Shown one piece after another: positions 46,101 to 58,590 of a stretch of DNA of 64,000 nucleotides. Every line of letters starts with the position of its first letter. The stretch's first letter is position 1. The translations under genes and the position numbers were made by a program. The notes beneath the pieces were generated by a model. The model had not been told where the DNA came from, made no database searches, and was given only the letters and a program-made list of their open reading frames with translations. This DNA comes from Allacma fusca (lineage: Eukaryota; Arthropoda; Collembola; Symphypleona; Sminthuridae), in the NCBI GenBank assembly GCA_947179485.1, contig OX359247.1:48395131-48459130 (forward strand). Reading direction: 5' to 3'.

Positions 46101-49100
46101 TTTGAATTATTATAACTTTTTATTTTGAGACTGTATGCCCTAAAGTAAATTTTCTCTCTGAAGCAAAATTACTTCATTCTGCAACATTATCTAATACATT
46201 TTGTAAAGGAGCAATAAGTAGCTCATAAAAGAAACTCTCCTAGTTCCTTGTCCCTTTCGAAGAGCTTCTTAATAGAGAAAGTAATAGCTGGCAGGATTCC
46301 ACAAATAAAAACAAATTTTTTCAAAGCCCTGTACATAAGGTTACCCAGGGCAAAACGGTGAAGCAAGCACCTACAAACGTATGTAGAGTGTTGTATGTTC
46401 ATGTGTAAAAATAATCCCAAAAATTGAATTTCCTCCTTCGTTCCAACTACTTACACATATGGAACATGGAGAGCTCGAGCTCACTAGTACTAAGTCCCTA
46501 CTGCTGCTGGCACGGCTAGGTCAAAGTAAAATATTCGCTCGATGAAAAGTCCAGAGGAAAAAGGTGATGGGAGAAATGAAAGGGAATAGATATCAAATTT
46601 TAGTATTTTCTTCACAGTAATATTTCGTGGGAAGGTTCTCAAAGCAGTTTGCATACATATGACACGGAATGGAAGATCTTATCCTTTCATTTGCAGAAAG
46701 CTAACGCATATGTGGATAGCCAAGTAGGATTAAAGGGCCAGAGAGAAAGTGTGCGAGGGAGAGGAAGATCTAAAACGGAACTTTTAGTCCTTAGAAAGGA
46801 AACTCCGGGAAAAAAATACTTTAGGAAAGAGTCCCTACAAAACTGCTCATTCCAGTTTTAATAAGTATTTATATCCCGACGATTTTCCACCATCCCATGG
46901 AATTCTAAAGAGTCTCAAATGTGAAGTCCTGTAAAGTTACCACTTTCTCACGTTCATCTTTGAAAGAAACCCCGAGATAGAGAAAAGTCGGGGAAAAGGC
47001 AGGCAGAAGGAATGGGAGTCCAGCCGGGGTTGGTTGAATTGAAAACAGGATAAAGTTGAGACCGGTATATATCTACTTATACGTAGAACACATTTTGCTG
47101 GAATTCCACCTTACCATGTATGCAAGTAGGAGTAAGCCAGTAAACGGTCCCTACCTCAAATACAATATGATTTATCGTTACTGTTATCGTGGAGCAACTT
47201 AGCCAGCAATAAAATTGTGATAAATTTTATCCATCTTTAAATTTTAATTTTCTTGATCCCTCTGTTGTAGAAGGCAGGCAAGGATGTGCCTGTACATAAG
47301 CACATTACAAAATACATGTAGGGTGTATACTTACTTACAATGTCAGGATTGCTTGTAGTATCTCTTTAGAGGAGCTGGATTACATATTAAGAATATGATT
47401 CCACATTACAGTGCCCACATTTTGAAGGAACCCCAAAAGAGAAATAATTAGAGCGTTTTCTCTCCAGGGTCAAAAATATTTTTGGAGACGTTCCCATATT
47501 CAACAGCATATTATTTTTTAGGCTTGCATTATACACAGGATGGAATTCTGGGAGTCAAATTATATGCTCCTTATAGGGGAGGGGGGCACTGTAGTAGCAT
47601 AACTGGACTGTCACTATACTTCACTCCTGTGATATACCTCCACATATTTACTGATTGCAGACTATACACACTTATTAGAAGGAGTCGAAACCTATTAAGG
47701 CTGAAGCTGAAGTACATTCCATGGAATTGCTTGCTACAACAACAGAGCCATATATATTGGTTATTACTCCATGAACATACAGTTTTAATTTAATACTCGG
47801 TCTCCCTCCCTAGACTCTGCCAACATTTGGCTGGATTTCGTGAGAGGAAACTCCGACGTTAGGGAAATGACGCCTCTGTTGGGTATAAATATCGATTAGC
47901 CGTTGTTGAAATTTGAGAGAGAAGCTCAAACGGCGCTGTTAAAACTTTTACATCTTTTTTATTTACTCCCCATTTAAGAAACCTCGACAGTACATACAGA
48001 TGTAGGACTCCTGTCATGTGTCCCGTGCATACTGGAGTGCTTTAGAGAAAATTACTGCGGAATGTACAGCACTACTCATGTATGTAATTATATGTATGAT
48101 GTAGGTTTGTGAAAAAGCAACGAGCGGATATCGGCGGGTGACGCTCCTCCTGTGTGCAAATAATATCCCAAACGATCCGAAATCTCCACACATGCTTTAA
48201 TCCCAGGACTCTATATATACATATATGTAGATAGATCCAGCGACAAGTGTAGTATTTCCGTGTATTACTATGTCCATGCGGGTAAATACACACATGACCG
48301 GCTAAGGAGTAAAAATAAATGTGTGCTCGCATTTATACACAGCAAGTATTCCTGGAGATTTCCTAAGACGATATAACCGGAATTCTTGGGAAATCTCTAC
48401 AAAAAAAAACTCTATGATAATGTGTGTAAAAAATGTGCCGACGTATACACAAATGTCCTGACGAGAGTCCTTGACTTTTGGATGCAAAACCACTTGAGGG
48501 TGTTTATTTGGGCTCTTAGCCGTCGGCTTTTGTTTTATGTATGATGCTATAATTATTGTGTATGTGTATGCATCATCCCTATAGTATGTACAGTATAAGG
48601 TAGATTAGGGGTATCTACTACTATATGTTGGAACGGCACTCATGCTTCTTGTGATGATATCTGTGGAAGTTGTTGGAGTAAAAAAAAAAAATATATATAT
48701 ATAAGAAGGAAAAAGTTTGGGAATTAACGCTGACTTTTCGGAATGGTTTCTCTCTCACAGGGAAGCAGCAGCGGAATGGGGAGAAGGATATTGTTTCAGC
48801 AGCAATAATGGCGAAAGTTCTTGAAGAGCGTGAGAATGAGCGGAAGGAGAATCAGAAGAATCGATGTCACTGTGCCTCCCGCATTGTTCTGCCGACACTT
48901 CAGAAGGAGACACAGACTCTCCCGACGTGCACTATCTCCTACTCGGACTTCCCCTACTCCGATGAAAGTACAACGACCATGACTCCCACCACCAATAATA
49001 ACAATGAGGAGAGTCCGGATATGACGACGATGCTGAAGCAGAATGGGAACTACCCCGACTACCCCTCCTACACAACGTACAAGAACGGTTTAGTACGTGA

Positions 49101-50079
49101 GACATCCTTTTGTCATCATCAATCCTCCAGCTCATTATCCTCTCCCACGTCATCCTCAGCCTCGAGTACCACCCATCATCCTCATCACCATCATCATCAT
49201 CATCATCATCACTCCAGTGCTTCATCCACGCATAATAATCCAATGCTTCAGGATGGAATGCAATCAAATTCCAGTAGTCCAGGCCCTGGGATCTCAACTG
49301 CAACCTCTGTTACTAGTATGACTGCATCTGGAAATAATTTACCTGGGGGTGGTGGTGGGGGTGGTGGTGGTTCCAGTAATCGGAAAGTAGATGCAGATCA
49401 TGCAATGCGCCAATTGGAGGATAAAGACTCGGATGACCTTTTGGATGGGGCGAGTAGCTGTTCCAGTACAGGGACGTACAGTGGGACATCCCACCCCCGG
49501 AATAATGATGTGTATCCCAGGAATTCGGGGAGCAATTACAGCATTTCCAGTAGTGGTGGAAACTGTTCCAGTAGTTATGGACTGGTGAATTGGCGAACAA
49601 CGGTCCTGGTCCAGCCTCCCCCGAAGAGTCATAGCACCCATGACTCATTGTCATTGCTCATGTCCTCCCACCCACCCCTCCAGCCCTCCCTCCCCATAAT
49701 GTCCTACTCCGCCACCACCTCCCCCTCATCCCACAACTCCCCCTCCAATAATGTGGATCTCTTAGACTCGGAGGACTCATTAGGACTCAGCTCCTCACCC
49801 TCCTCCATTAGCTCTCAATTACCCATGGCCCTTCTACCTCAATTGGCTCATCATCCTCCTCATGGTCACAATCACACTCAGCAATCATCAGCCTCCTCCT
49901 CCAACCCGGTGGGACAAACCAGTTCCTTGAGTAGTTATCATGGGATTGTGGTGAACAATACCCCCAATTGCTACCCATCCCCACAACTCACACATCAGCC
50001 CCATCAATACTACCGAGCACAAAAGAGAACTTTCTGGACCCGGTCCAGTTCGACGACAAGCACCGAGACCGAGATTTGA
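28060..50079 (+). CDS. TJAP1/BEGAIN-like coiled-coil junction protein
   Basis: Five exons with agreeing phases: 28060-28133, 33328-33502, 41522-41605, 45445-45586 and 48761-50079, giving 597 aa. Residues 1-83 (MTGPVDPMEEQL, DKYERLLEAHEKLQKL, LVEARLYIHQLEDEN) form a coiled coil. Then ERYRNDINVAVQLLQCKPSN and LPEDLQRKV match the conserved block I recall for tight-junction-associated protein 1 and BEGAIN. The last exon starts with a charged helix (AKVLEERENERKEN), then a long Ser/Thr/His/Gly-rich disordered tail with a poly-His run near 49180 and a poly-Gly run near 49345. The start is the first ATG after an in-frame stop. In the frame as read the protein ends TETEI, a class I PDZ-ligand shape; see the finding on the alternative end. 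Introns are 5.2, 8.0, 3.8 and 3.2 kb. Family members are scaffold proteins at cell junctions or synapses. Confidence 0.75.
29351..29353. repeat. Target-site duplication (TAA) of Harbinger element, left copy
   Basis: TAA directly precedes the left inverted end and is repeated at 32777-32779 after the right end. A 3-bp TWA duplication is the hallmark of PIF/Harbinger. Confidence 0.85.
29382..29620. repeat. Left subterminal repeat array of Harbinger element
   Basis: Many copies of TCAGAATC, AATCAGA and GAATTCG words in both orientations lie just inside the left inverted end. Such subterminal clusters are commonly binding sites of the transposase or its DNA-binding partner; that role here is inferred. 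Confidence 0.7.
29716..31149 (+). CDS. Harbinger transposase (DDE_Tnp_4 type)
   Basis: Three exons: 29716-29885, 30000-30113 and 30192-31149, with GT/AG borders and agreeing phases, giving 413 aa. Residues 1-56 are a basic N-terminal part. Exon 2 has the family block RTTNFDYILAKILPRI, and exon 3 opens with RYLATGASHMSLSFSFRISP, the helix-turn-helix-like region of Harbinger transposases. The nuclease motifs are all present: LGALDGKLVQIQ (first Asp), CVFIGDQGFPL (second Asp) and SRARRVVENAFGILAVRFRI (Glu). A poly(A) hexamer (AATAAA) lies at 31175-31180. The protein length fits the family (about 350-450 aa). No break is seen. Confidence 0.92.
31229..32302 (-). CDS. MADF-domain DNA-binding partner of Harbinger transposase
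   Basis: Four minus-strand exons: 32134-32302, 31826-32003, 31528-31702 and 31229-31435, GT/AG borders, agreeing phases, 242 aa. Residues 12-110 (LELDLLEEIRKWPLLFEK to PIFRHSALMEFYKP) look like a MADF/trihelix DNA-binding domain, with the spaced Trp residues of that fold. An acidic linker follows, then KRKRQGG as a possible nuclear localisation signal and a C-terminal helix (FGIIVAQKLREICA) of BESS-like character. In PIF/Harbinger elements the second gene encodes a Myb/SANT/MADF protein that carries the transposase to the element and into the nucleus. The stop lies 79 bp from the transposase stop, tail to tail. Confidence 0.85.
32465..32748. repeat. Right subterminal repeat array of Harbinger element
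   Basis: The same TCAGAATC/GATTCTGA and GAATTC words as at the left end, dense up to the right inverted repeat. The arrays at the two ends are similar in length and content but not exact copies. Confidence 0.7.
34065..34141. repeat. (CT)n microsatellite
   Basis: About 77 bp of CT dinucleotides with one CC interruption, in intron 2 of the TJAP1-like gene. Confidence 0.97.
34591..34624. repeat. (GT)n microsatellite
   Basis: About 34 bp of GT dinucleotides with one interruption (TATG), in intron 2 of the TJAP1-like gene. Confidence 0.95.
41606..45444 (+). other. TJAP1-like intron 3
   Basis: A 3.8-kb intron. No coding exon or bounded element was found. It holds a run of C near 44040 and short palindromic TACATATGTA words (near 42375 and 43325). 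Confidence 0.55.
45587..48760 (+). other. TJAP1-like intron 4
   Basis: A 3.2-kb intron before the last exon, with no gene seen. It contains the 22-bp tandem repeat at 45919-46000. Confidence 0.55.
45919..46000. repeat. Short tandem repeat, 22-bp unit
   Basis: Nearly four copies of a unit starting AGATTTTGAAAAATTG at 45919, 45941, 45963 and 45985. The first two are almost identical and the last two diverged. It lies in intron 4 of the TJAP1-like gene. Confidence 0.9.
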
Positions 50080-50383
50080 ATTCACTCAATTTTACATCTC
50101 TCCACAACCAAACATTTTTGGCACACAACTCTCACATTCCAGGCCCCCCGATTTTATCTCCACATACTTTGGAAAGTAGTCTTCGGAAGCTTGATTAATA
50201 TCTATATATATATATATGTATATACATCGAAGCAATATCAGACTATATATTACATAAAATAATCCATAAAAATCCTACACATTATGCTTGTACAATAGTC
50301 ATCGTCGTGGAGGATGCACATTAGTTCCAGGTTGTCGGGGAGAGCAGGAAGGGAATGTCTACCTGGAGGCAGTTATGGGAGCA

Positions 50384-50389
50384 AATAAA
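50384..50389 (+). terminator. Possible polyadenylation signal of the TJAP1-like gene
   Basis: An AATAAA hexamer about 300 bp after the stop codon. Another lies near 50698, so the 3' end is uncertain. Confidence 0.4.
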
Positions 50390-53300
50390 GCTGTATAATA
50401 CCCGGGATATTTCCAGGGCTCCAAAGTGAATATCATCACGTACTATCTGTAGTCGGTGAATTGACGACGACTGTCATTTTTACTCCCAAAAAACACTTAC
50501 TATTCACTTTTGATTTAACAATGATTTCAGGGCTCCCCCGCTTTTGAAAGCCCATTTCAATTTGAGAATCATTGGGATCGTGTGCAGTCAGGAAACATTG
50601 TCCCTGAATGGTATCAGTCCATCTGGCACGTAGTCAAATCTTCCTGACCCTGTTCACTTTTGCTTCGAAAGCTGCCCCCCCCCCTACTATTACAATGAAT
50701 AAAGAGAGGGATTATATAATGTAAAGGAAATGCAGGTACACACTTTGACAGTAAATTACAAATATCCAATTATGATCTCTGCAGTAGCAAATGAGAATTT
50801 ATGGACAAGAGTACTGTAGAGACGGGATTTATCTGCAAGTGCTGCAATCCTTCAACCTTCCATATTATCTACTACCAATATAATATAATTATATACCAAC
50901 ATACAATTTTATATGAAGATTATAGGGAGGAGCGATAACTCTAGGAATATATGTAGTAACTTAATAATGACTTCATGATATGGTTATCATGGTGTGACTT
51001 TGTAGCCTGCTGAACCTTATAGTCTTAAATTTTGACGAGTGTGTCTGTGTGTGTGTTCGGTAAAGTAGTTAATATGACATTCACACCTATAAGTGCCCCT
51101 AAGGCAATAAGTGGACATTACTTTATCAGCCCTATGAAAATAAATGGAGGTGGTCCGGAGTGGATTGTAAATCATGTAAATTTCCAAATCTCCATGACAA
51201 GAAGCCTTAATTGTATCCTTTCAAAGAATTATTAATTTGGAGAGTCATTACTACTACCATTGGAAGGCTCATGCATGGGAATTCCCTTGACATGATATTC
51301 CCTATGATTGTGTGTGTAGTAATTACTACATAAAATATAGTGTTGACAGGATATAAGCCCATACCTTATCCAGAACAACCCATCTCCCGAGACCATATAT
51401 CATTACAAGAGGCAAAATACTTGGAGCATGTAGTACTTACATAATTCCTTACAGAACTTGGTAGCTCCACCGTGTGGTTGTGTGTGGTAAACTTTGAGTC
51501 AAATATAAAAGGTAGTGAACTTTTATGAAGTGTCCGGAACAGTCGTTACGGAGAAAGTAATTACGTAATAACTATGAAAAAAAAAATAATGATTGATAAT
51601 TTGGAAATGGCAATGCCATTTAAATACATAGAGTGACATCATTCGGGGTACAATAATGTCAGAGATAATTATAAATGAAGAGTACTATAATTATGTTTAT
51701 TTTTACTTGAAATATTTTATTCTATTTTCCCGTCTGCCCATATAGTACAAGGCGGATCAAATATAAAGTGAAAGACATTATCTATATAAATATAGATTTT
51801 TCTAAAGTGTAACTATCCTATAGATATGTACTGTTGTTGTATTACTCACCTTCAAATATCATATGTAGCTTACAAGTAGTGACTACAGAAGTATACACAC
51901 GCCGTGATGCTTGAACATAATCAATTTCTCTTGACCTCATCGTCATTAATAATAATCATTTCCTATAATAATTACGTCTATACATACGCAGTCCCGATGT
52001 ATGTAGGACCCGTTGTATAAACTTTGGGGCATTTCATTGTAGCTTTCGAGTCAGGTGAGATCCAATTAGGGGGAAAACATTTTTATTGAACACAATTAAT
52101 AGTGTGTTTGGGTGTGTGCGTGGGAGAGAGGGAGAGAAATTCTCCCCAAATCCTCACACTTATTTACTGTTCATAAACTATTAATTGCTATTTTAAAAGT
52201 CTTGGAACACATTTGGGGAAATGAAATATTTATTATAAAAAATATGAGCAAACCTCATGAAAAATATCATGCACAAGATGATAAATAATTATTTATAATA
52301 GAACATACTATTTCATAAGTAATAATATTTGCAAACTTACTTCCGTATATCTAAATAAGTACACGACATGGCAGGAAACTAAAAAAAAAGCATGCATTGT
52401 GATTTTTTCATGCTGTGATTTGAAACGAATTTTCTTGGCTGGTAACTTCTGTTTTAAGTTAGATTGTACGATTTATTATGAGAGTAGGATAAAAGGAACT
52501 AAATCCGAAAGCTGATGATTAACTTTTTCCCAAACTTTTAATCCTGACTTAGGGAGAAATCCGAGGATTTAAAAAAAATTATTTGTGCTTCTTCATATTT
52601 GTATTCACAGCTACTACTAATAATTATTTCCCTGTTGATAGAAAACGCTCAGACAAAAAAAAAGGATTAAAGTTAACTAACTAACTTACACTATACTTAC
52701 AATAGCGTATGGAGGAATTCGAATCCGTTGGCAAAAAAGACTGAGATTATAATTTGATGACATTTCTTTACTCTTAAGGCTTCACACACGAATCATCATG
52801 GCAAATAGACTTTAATTTTTTAGAGGACTTTGTCTGTCTATTTATTGAAAATACCGTGCTTATCGGATATGTGTATGTCTATATAGATGTACTATAGTTG
52901 TGAATGCTCTACATAGGGGTTGTTGATTTTTCGCTACATTAAATTGTGCATGAGTAAGACTCTCTCTCTCTCAAAAAAAAAAGACGTGGTTTTTAGGGTT
53001 GTGTTTCGTAAAACGAATGACTTGAAACGTGGCTGAGGTGTCCTTTAAATCTTGCTCCGTATAGTAATAATTATTATAGTAATAATTATTACATATTTCA
53101 GGAATAACCCAAAAATAAGACAGTAATGACAGTCAGGGCATTCAGAAGATGTGAATAAATTAAACTTACGAGGTTGAGTAAAAGTTTATTGTCCGAGTGG
53201 AAATAATGCGTGTTGTGTTTGCATTGACAAGCATCCAAAAATTGTAGCCTTACAATAAAATTGATCCAAAGATTATCCTGCACTTACATAAAAAAAATTG

Positions 53301-56003
53301 TGACGTGTACCTACATTTAAGCACTGGCACAAGTGACATTTGCACGAGCACTTTGCAAAAAACGGTAGCCTTCCCAAGATTAAATTTGTGTTAAGTTAAA
53401 TAGGGAATTAAAATCAGGTAATTACATAATTATTATATACATGTGATTTCTAGAATTTGCACAAGATATTTAATGATTACATTCTTTTTGTACGTGTACA
53501 AAATGAGTTACTATTAACAATGAGTGTTGTTCCAGGTGTAGTGCCTGTTGTGGTTGTTTTCTTATTATAGAATATACATAGTGTGTCATATTGAAGCAGT
53601 GTAAAAAAAAAATTGCTGCCATAATATGTTGTTTACTTCTTGCTAGATATAAAGCTAATCATACTTTTCCATTGGCTGAAAATAGTCTGACGCAAAATCG
53701 TGTTAGTTGTAGTAATTACGGAAATTAAGGATTCTTAATTGTTATTTTACAAAGTTCTAGCACCATTTGGAGTCAATTTTGTGAATTGTGTTAGTCTTTG
53801 AAATCCTTACTAATTTTAATGAGATACTCTGCTTGTATGATGTATCTAAAACAAAATTATAAAAACACACACACACACACACACAAAATGACCTAACTCT
53901 GTGCAAGATAAGCTTTGGCAGGGAGGGACTAGAGATTCTAATAAGGAAGATACTCTGGTCAGATATAATAATTATAAATGTATGTCCTTCAATAAATTGT
54001 ATGAGACTGGAGATTTTTCCTCTACATTCTCACAATCAGCATGTAGTATTCGTCTTATGCTACAGACACAGGCGGACATACATATGCCTAATAAGCGATA
54101 AATATTATTTACAAAACCAATCCCCAGCACCTTTTATTAATTTGGATAGATTTCAGGGAAAAAGTCCTTCATTTATTAGTGCAACTATTAGATATTCAAG
54201 CTTGATCATTCCCCCAAGCATTTTTTTTAATGAACTATACTCAGAATCCGTCATTAAAAGATTAACTGTACTTTCGTGTAGTGTCAAATATTTTAGAACC
54301 TTATAAAATATAGGTCTGATTGTGAGTTCGTATTCTCCGGAAGGAAATGGGGGTGGTGTGAGGCAGCGGGATAAATCTCCAGTCATAAGCTAGAACCCAC
54401 TCCTATTCTGAGGGGACTCAACGATTCAAGAGTAGTTGTCTGAATCATACTTTAATTGGGCATAGAAATGGGGCTCATTAATAAGATCAAATATAGTAAA
54501 GTAAGAAAATAATCTTAAGTTATACACACTTGTCCATCTGATGATAACTTCAAAAATAAAGTGTTGGAATATAAGTAGAAATTACTACATCACTTCATTT
54601 TATTCATTATATGCATAACCTCTCATAACTCATATCCTATTCTTTGGAGACGGGATCCCTACCTCGAAAACATTTTGGAGACTGAATAACCCTGACCTTG
54701 TGTCTCTAGATTTCCCGGAAATATCAATACATACAGGTACATGGTTCACTTTCAGTGTGGAGGTTCTGTTCCCATATTCGCCTTATGATTGGAAAAATAA
54801 AACTTTATTAGGGAACGAATGGGTTTATAGGAAACGTGAAACGAATGGTTTATGGCTTCCTTGCGGAAACACTCATTGTCAAACAAATTGGGTTTAAGGT
54901 ATCATCTTTATCATTTGAGCCACGTCATAAAGTTACAGACAATCACACTTAAATTATAAGAGCGACCAGATGTTTTCAGATGATTCATTGCAAAATGAAG
55001 CCATTGCCTAAATTTACTCGAATCAAGAAAAATGTCCATGAAGGCATTCAAATGTGATGACATATGCATATGTAAACAGCTGAACGTTCCTTTCCCGAAG
55101 GCAATAATACATATTTTTTTTTAAATATATAAATATAAAGGCAAAGTAACAGCAATTACTTACCCGAAGGAAACAATACTTCTTGTTCTAATGTTTTAAA
55201 AAATTCCACTAATTAAAAAAAAATTAGACGAATAAATTAAGATTTGAGGTAGCACGTCGCAGAATGCCCCGTCTCAACTTTTTAGTACGAGGTTGCAATA
55301 GGGACCAAAGACAACGCCTGTTTAAAAAGATTCCTTCATTACGTAGAAATAGCAAGCTGAAATTAAAATTTTAAAATTATCATATCAACGAAATTTAACA
55401 CCGAATATTTTTTGAGATTCCCAATTTTTTTTAAATGTTGGAATTATTTCCGTTCAAAATTTTTAAAACTATTACGGTTGAATTCGAAGAATACAAGAGG
55501 TCAGGGGAGGCCAGAAGAGAGATGGGGGAAAAATTATAGCTTTTAATTTCATTAGGGATAGTAACTACATAGTAATACATAATATAAGTAAAGATAATAA
55601 TTAGACATAATTTCAAAATATGATTAATTAGTAATTTCTAGTAACCTTCAAGTTAGCAAGAGGAAGGGATTAAGCAAGCATTAATTTATTATAATTAATA
55701 AAGACACAGCATAGGGAATACATTTTAATCCAGAAATAGTTGATATATTCATATGGAAATGGAATATATTCTAGAATAATTTTTAGAAATTAGAATAGAA
55801 CACTTAAATCCAAAAAATAGGATGCCTATTTGATTCACACTAGGACATAGGACTATTCCTTATATTCTAGTTCCTACAATTAAATTAAAAAGACCTGCAG
55901 CAGAATCGCTATAAACAGGCAACCAAATCGTGAAGTCTTGAAATTTTGAAGACAAATTCGAAAAATTGAGAATATAAAGTTATAGGGGAAGGATTTCACC
56001 AGG
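50390..56003. other. Intergenic region between TJAP1-like and UBE2O-like genes
   Basis: About 5.6 kb, very AT-rich. Its left part may be further 3' UTR and its right end holds the 5' UTR of the UBE2O-like gene. A C run near 50680, an AC microsatellite at 53865-53885 and a doubled AGTAATAATTATT word at about 53063-53091 are the only structures noted. A 33-codon ORF from 55264 (MPRLNFLVRGCNRDQRQRLF) is basic but matches nothing I know. Confidence 0.4.
53865..53885. repeat. (AC)n microsatellite
   Basis: About ten AC dinucleotides in intergenic sequence. Confidence 0.95.
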
Positions 56004-58590
56004 ATGTCGATAATTGGACCTGGGATCACACCTTACAGACGACCTGAACTCTACAAGGACTGTAGACTCGGGAAGTATGACATTGTCATTTGGGGACGGA
56101 CGAACGGGGACGTCAAAATAGGAAGAATAGAAAAATTGTCCAAGGTTACCAAAGCTAGATCCGATGATGGATCCTATTTAGATCAACGCGGAGACCCACA
56201 TTTTTATTATGTTTACCCAAAATTCCACCCGGATGAGTCCGTCTTCAAAATCAGGCCCATTGAGGTAAGACTCTAGAGTTTAAGCATAAAAACTTGTCAT
56301 GTAGTTCTGAAAGTTCTGTAGTTGAAACTAAAAATGAAATGGAGAGCTAAATTTGAAACTTGTAATTTCCAGCTCAAAATTTGTGATCGTTACCTGAGGA
56401 TTGGATTTTTAGTGAAGGAGTTCGAAACAGGCCGTATTGGTTACGTTCAGGGGATTAAGCAACTAATGAGCGTCAAGATATTGAATACGAAGATGATCTT
56501 GAGAGATATTGAGTTTCGAGATCTCATCGATCCTTGGAAAGTAAGTGACCTCGCAGTCCGACGAAGTACTATGTAAAAATGCATGTTATTATGCGTTGTA
56601 GGTACAAAATACATTTTGATGTAGTAAAAATGTAATATGTTTTATCATAATTCATTGTTGTTGTTATAGCTTAATGTCCAGTATAAACGACCGGTTTACT
56701 TCAATGGATGGGTTGGTCGAATCGGGGGCCCTGTTCAACGAAAAGTGTATGTCCGCTTCGTCGAGAAAAAAGTTCGATCCTTGTCATTTACAATTGCTTG
56801 GAACGACCTAGCTCACATTCTTGTTGAGTGCGGGATTGTCAAAATTGGCACCTTCTCCTTTGAGTCATCGGGATTCGCATTCTGGCCGGGGAAAAAATAT
56901 AAACTCCCTAAAAGAATCTTACTCACTAGCAAGTACACCATCAGTTGGGATAACGATGTCAAACCCCAGACTACCGTTGCTGACGGATTCATTTCAATCC
57001 AGATTATTAAAACCGAAGTAGGAGAATATTCTATGCATTTATGCTAGCATTATCTAACAGTACAAATGTATTAATGTTGAATCGAATTTGAAAAAAAAAT
57101 TGTTGGAAGTTGTTGAAATAGTAGTTGCTCTTTTAAGACGATGTAATCGGCGATATTATACGGTATTTTTATTAGTATACAATCTCAGCAACAGGTCGGA
57201 ATTTTTATTTATTATAGAGTCTATACACTTTGTGATTATGATTTGGTTCAGGTTCTACCGTTTCTAATTCAATGGACAAGAAGACTCCCTGGATTTGAAA
57301 CCCCAAAGCCCAATGATCATTTCAGTGATGAAGATGTTGATAGTTTAGATTTCATCCGCCCGAACCTCTCGAGTTTTCTTGGGGATATTCGAATGTATCG
57401 TTTAAAACCTCATGATTCTTGCGGCCTCATGAATGAAGATTCCTGGAAAATGTTGCTTCGTCGGCGTTATTGCCTTCCACGTGTTCGCACGGAAATTGCT
57501 GGCAAAGAGACGGAAGATTCTGGTGTAGTATTGGTAGATATATCATGGAAAATAAATTAATATGTTCAAAAATATACATAGGTTCAGGACGTTCATATAG
57601 CATTATGACTAATTACTATGCTATGTGCGTGCTTTAGGAAACAAATAATAATTACGCTCCGTTGAACATTCATGAGGAGGTTCCTGTCGAGGTGGTTTAT
57701 ACAAGGTCAACGGCCGAAGTAGCTTGGGTGGTAAGTGTCAGATCAAAGAGTTCATGGTACGCACACTTTGTGTACTAGGAGACATTCATTTATACAGTGT
57801 ATTTACATTGATTAAAGGATGGAAAGATATCCAGAGTGGACTCCTGCAAAATATGTCGAGTAAAGAATGAGTACTTGGAAGTTGGATCATTCGTTGAGCC
57901 CGTGGCACTTCCAGGAATCAACGCTTTTGGAGTGATCCAGCAAGTGAAGGTTCAGGGTAAGTTATTTCAAAGTTCGAATCCCTCATTAAATGTTAGAAGT
58001 TAAAGTATAGGTAGTAAACTCTTCCAAACTTTCTACCGGACGGAATAGATAAAACATTGACAGACGAAAGTTCAGCTGTCGTAAAATGGTTCTATTTTGG
58101 TAACGATGAGGATCCAGAAGAACAAACATATGAAACGGAACTCCCCATGAAATTATTAATGCCGCATACTAAGTTCAGCTTCAAATCCAAAACATGCATG
58201 AACGTCCTGGTAGCAAGAGCCAATTCAGACCAAGACTTCACCGTCGGATTCGTTGTCAATACCTACCCCGATGGGAAGGTCAGAGTTCGATGTGCTGATG
58301 GGATTGTTCGAAGATTCTGGCCATTCGAAATCATGCGAATTTCCTCCGAAACGCGTGGTCATGAAAATGATACATGTTGCAGTACGGAAAGTAGCTTCTC
58401 CTTGGTGAGCGAAACTGGTCAAGGGGAAAAAGTCCTTTCAAAATCTCTAAATACTTTCAATTGGAAGAAACTCATTCAAAAGGCATCCATGAAAAGCTTG
58501 TCATGGAAAGAAGAAATGGCTATCAAGCAGCAAAGGGAAAAATTAACCCAAGTTAAATTACGGTTGACCCAGTCCAATAAGTCTCACTAA
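56004..58590 (+). CDS. UBE2O-like protein, N-terminal half only (no UBC domain)
   Basis: Seven exons: 56004-56264, 56373-56540, 56670-57017, 57252-57533, 57638-57730, 57818-57956 and 58049-58590, giving 610 aa; the exon 4 donor (TTG then GTAGAT) is the least certain. It follows the order of the N-terminal region of UBE2O, a large E2/E3 hybrid ubiquitin ligase: FYYVYPKFHPDESVFKIRPI; a block like UBE2O's GTVIDVNIDCAVKLIGT (RIGYVQGIKQLMSVKILN); YFNGWVGRIGGPVQRKVYVR (its GKVYDLKNQIILKL); EVPVEVVYTRSTAEVAWVDG (its VAVEVVTTMTSADVMWQDG); FGVIQQVKV then AVVKWFYFG (its YGVVQ then MVKWFKL); and VGFVVNTYPDGKVRVRCADG (its VGQVARVDVSSKVEVVWAD). These are SH3/Tudor-like modules used for substrate binding. 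It ends in a Lys-rich helix where UBE2O would go on to its UBC domain. Human UBE2O is about 1,290 aa. The catalytic half is absent here. Confidence 0.72.

Noticed and set aside
48932-49654. Long minus-strand frames opposite the last TJAP1-like exon
   Set aside because: They mirror the Ser/His/Gly-rich low-complexity coding strand and have no independent support.
54700-54897. 65-codon plus-strand frame with several Trp residues
   Set aside because: It looked like a possible exon, but no acceptor/donor pair or family match supports it.
55264-55365. Small basic ORF starting MPRLNFLVRG
   Set aside because: Too short and unlike any family that I know; kept only as a note in the intergenic entry.
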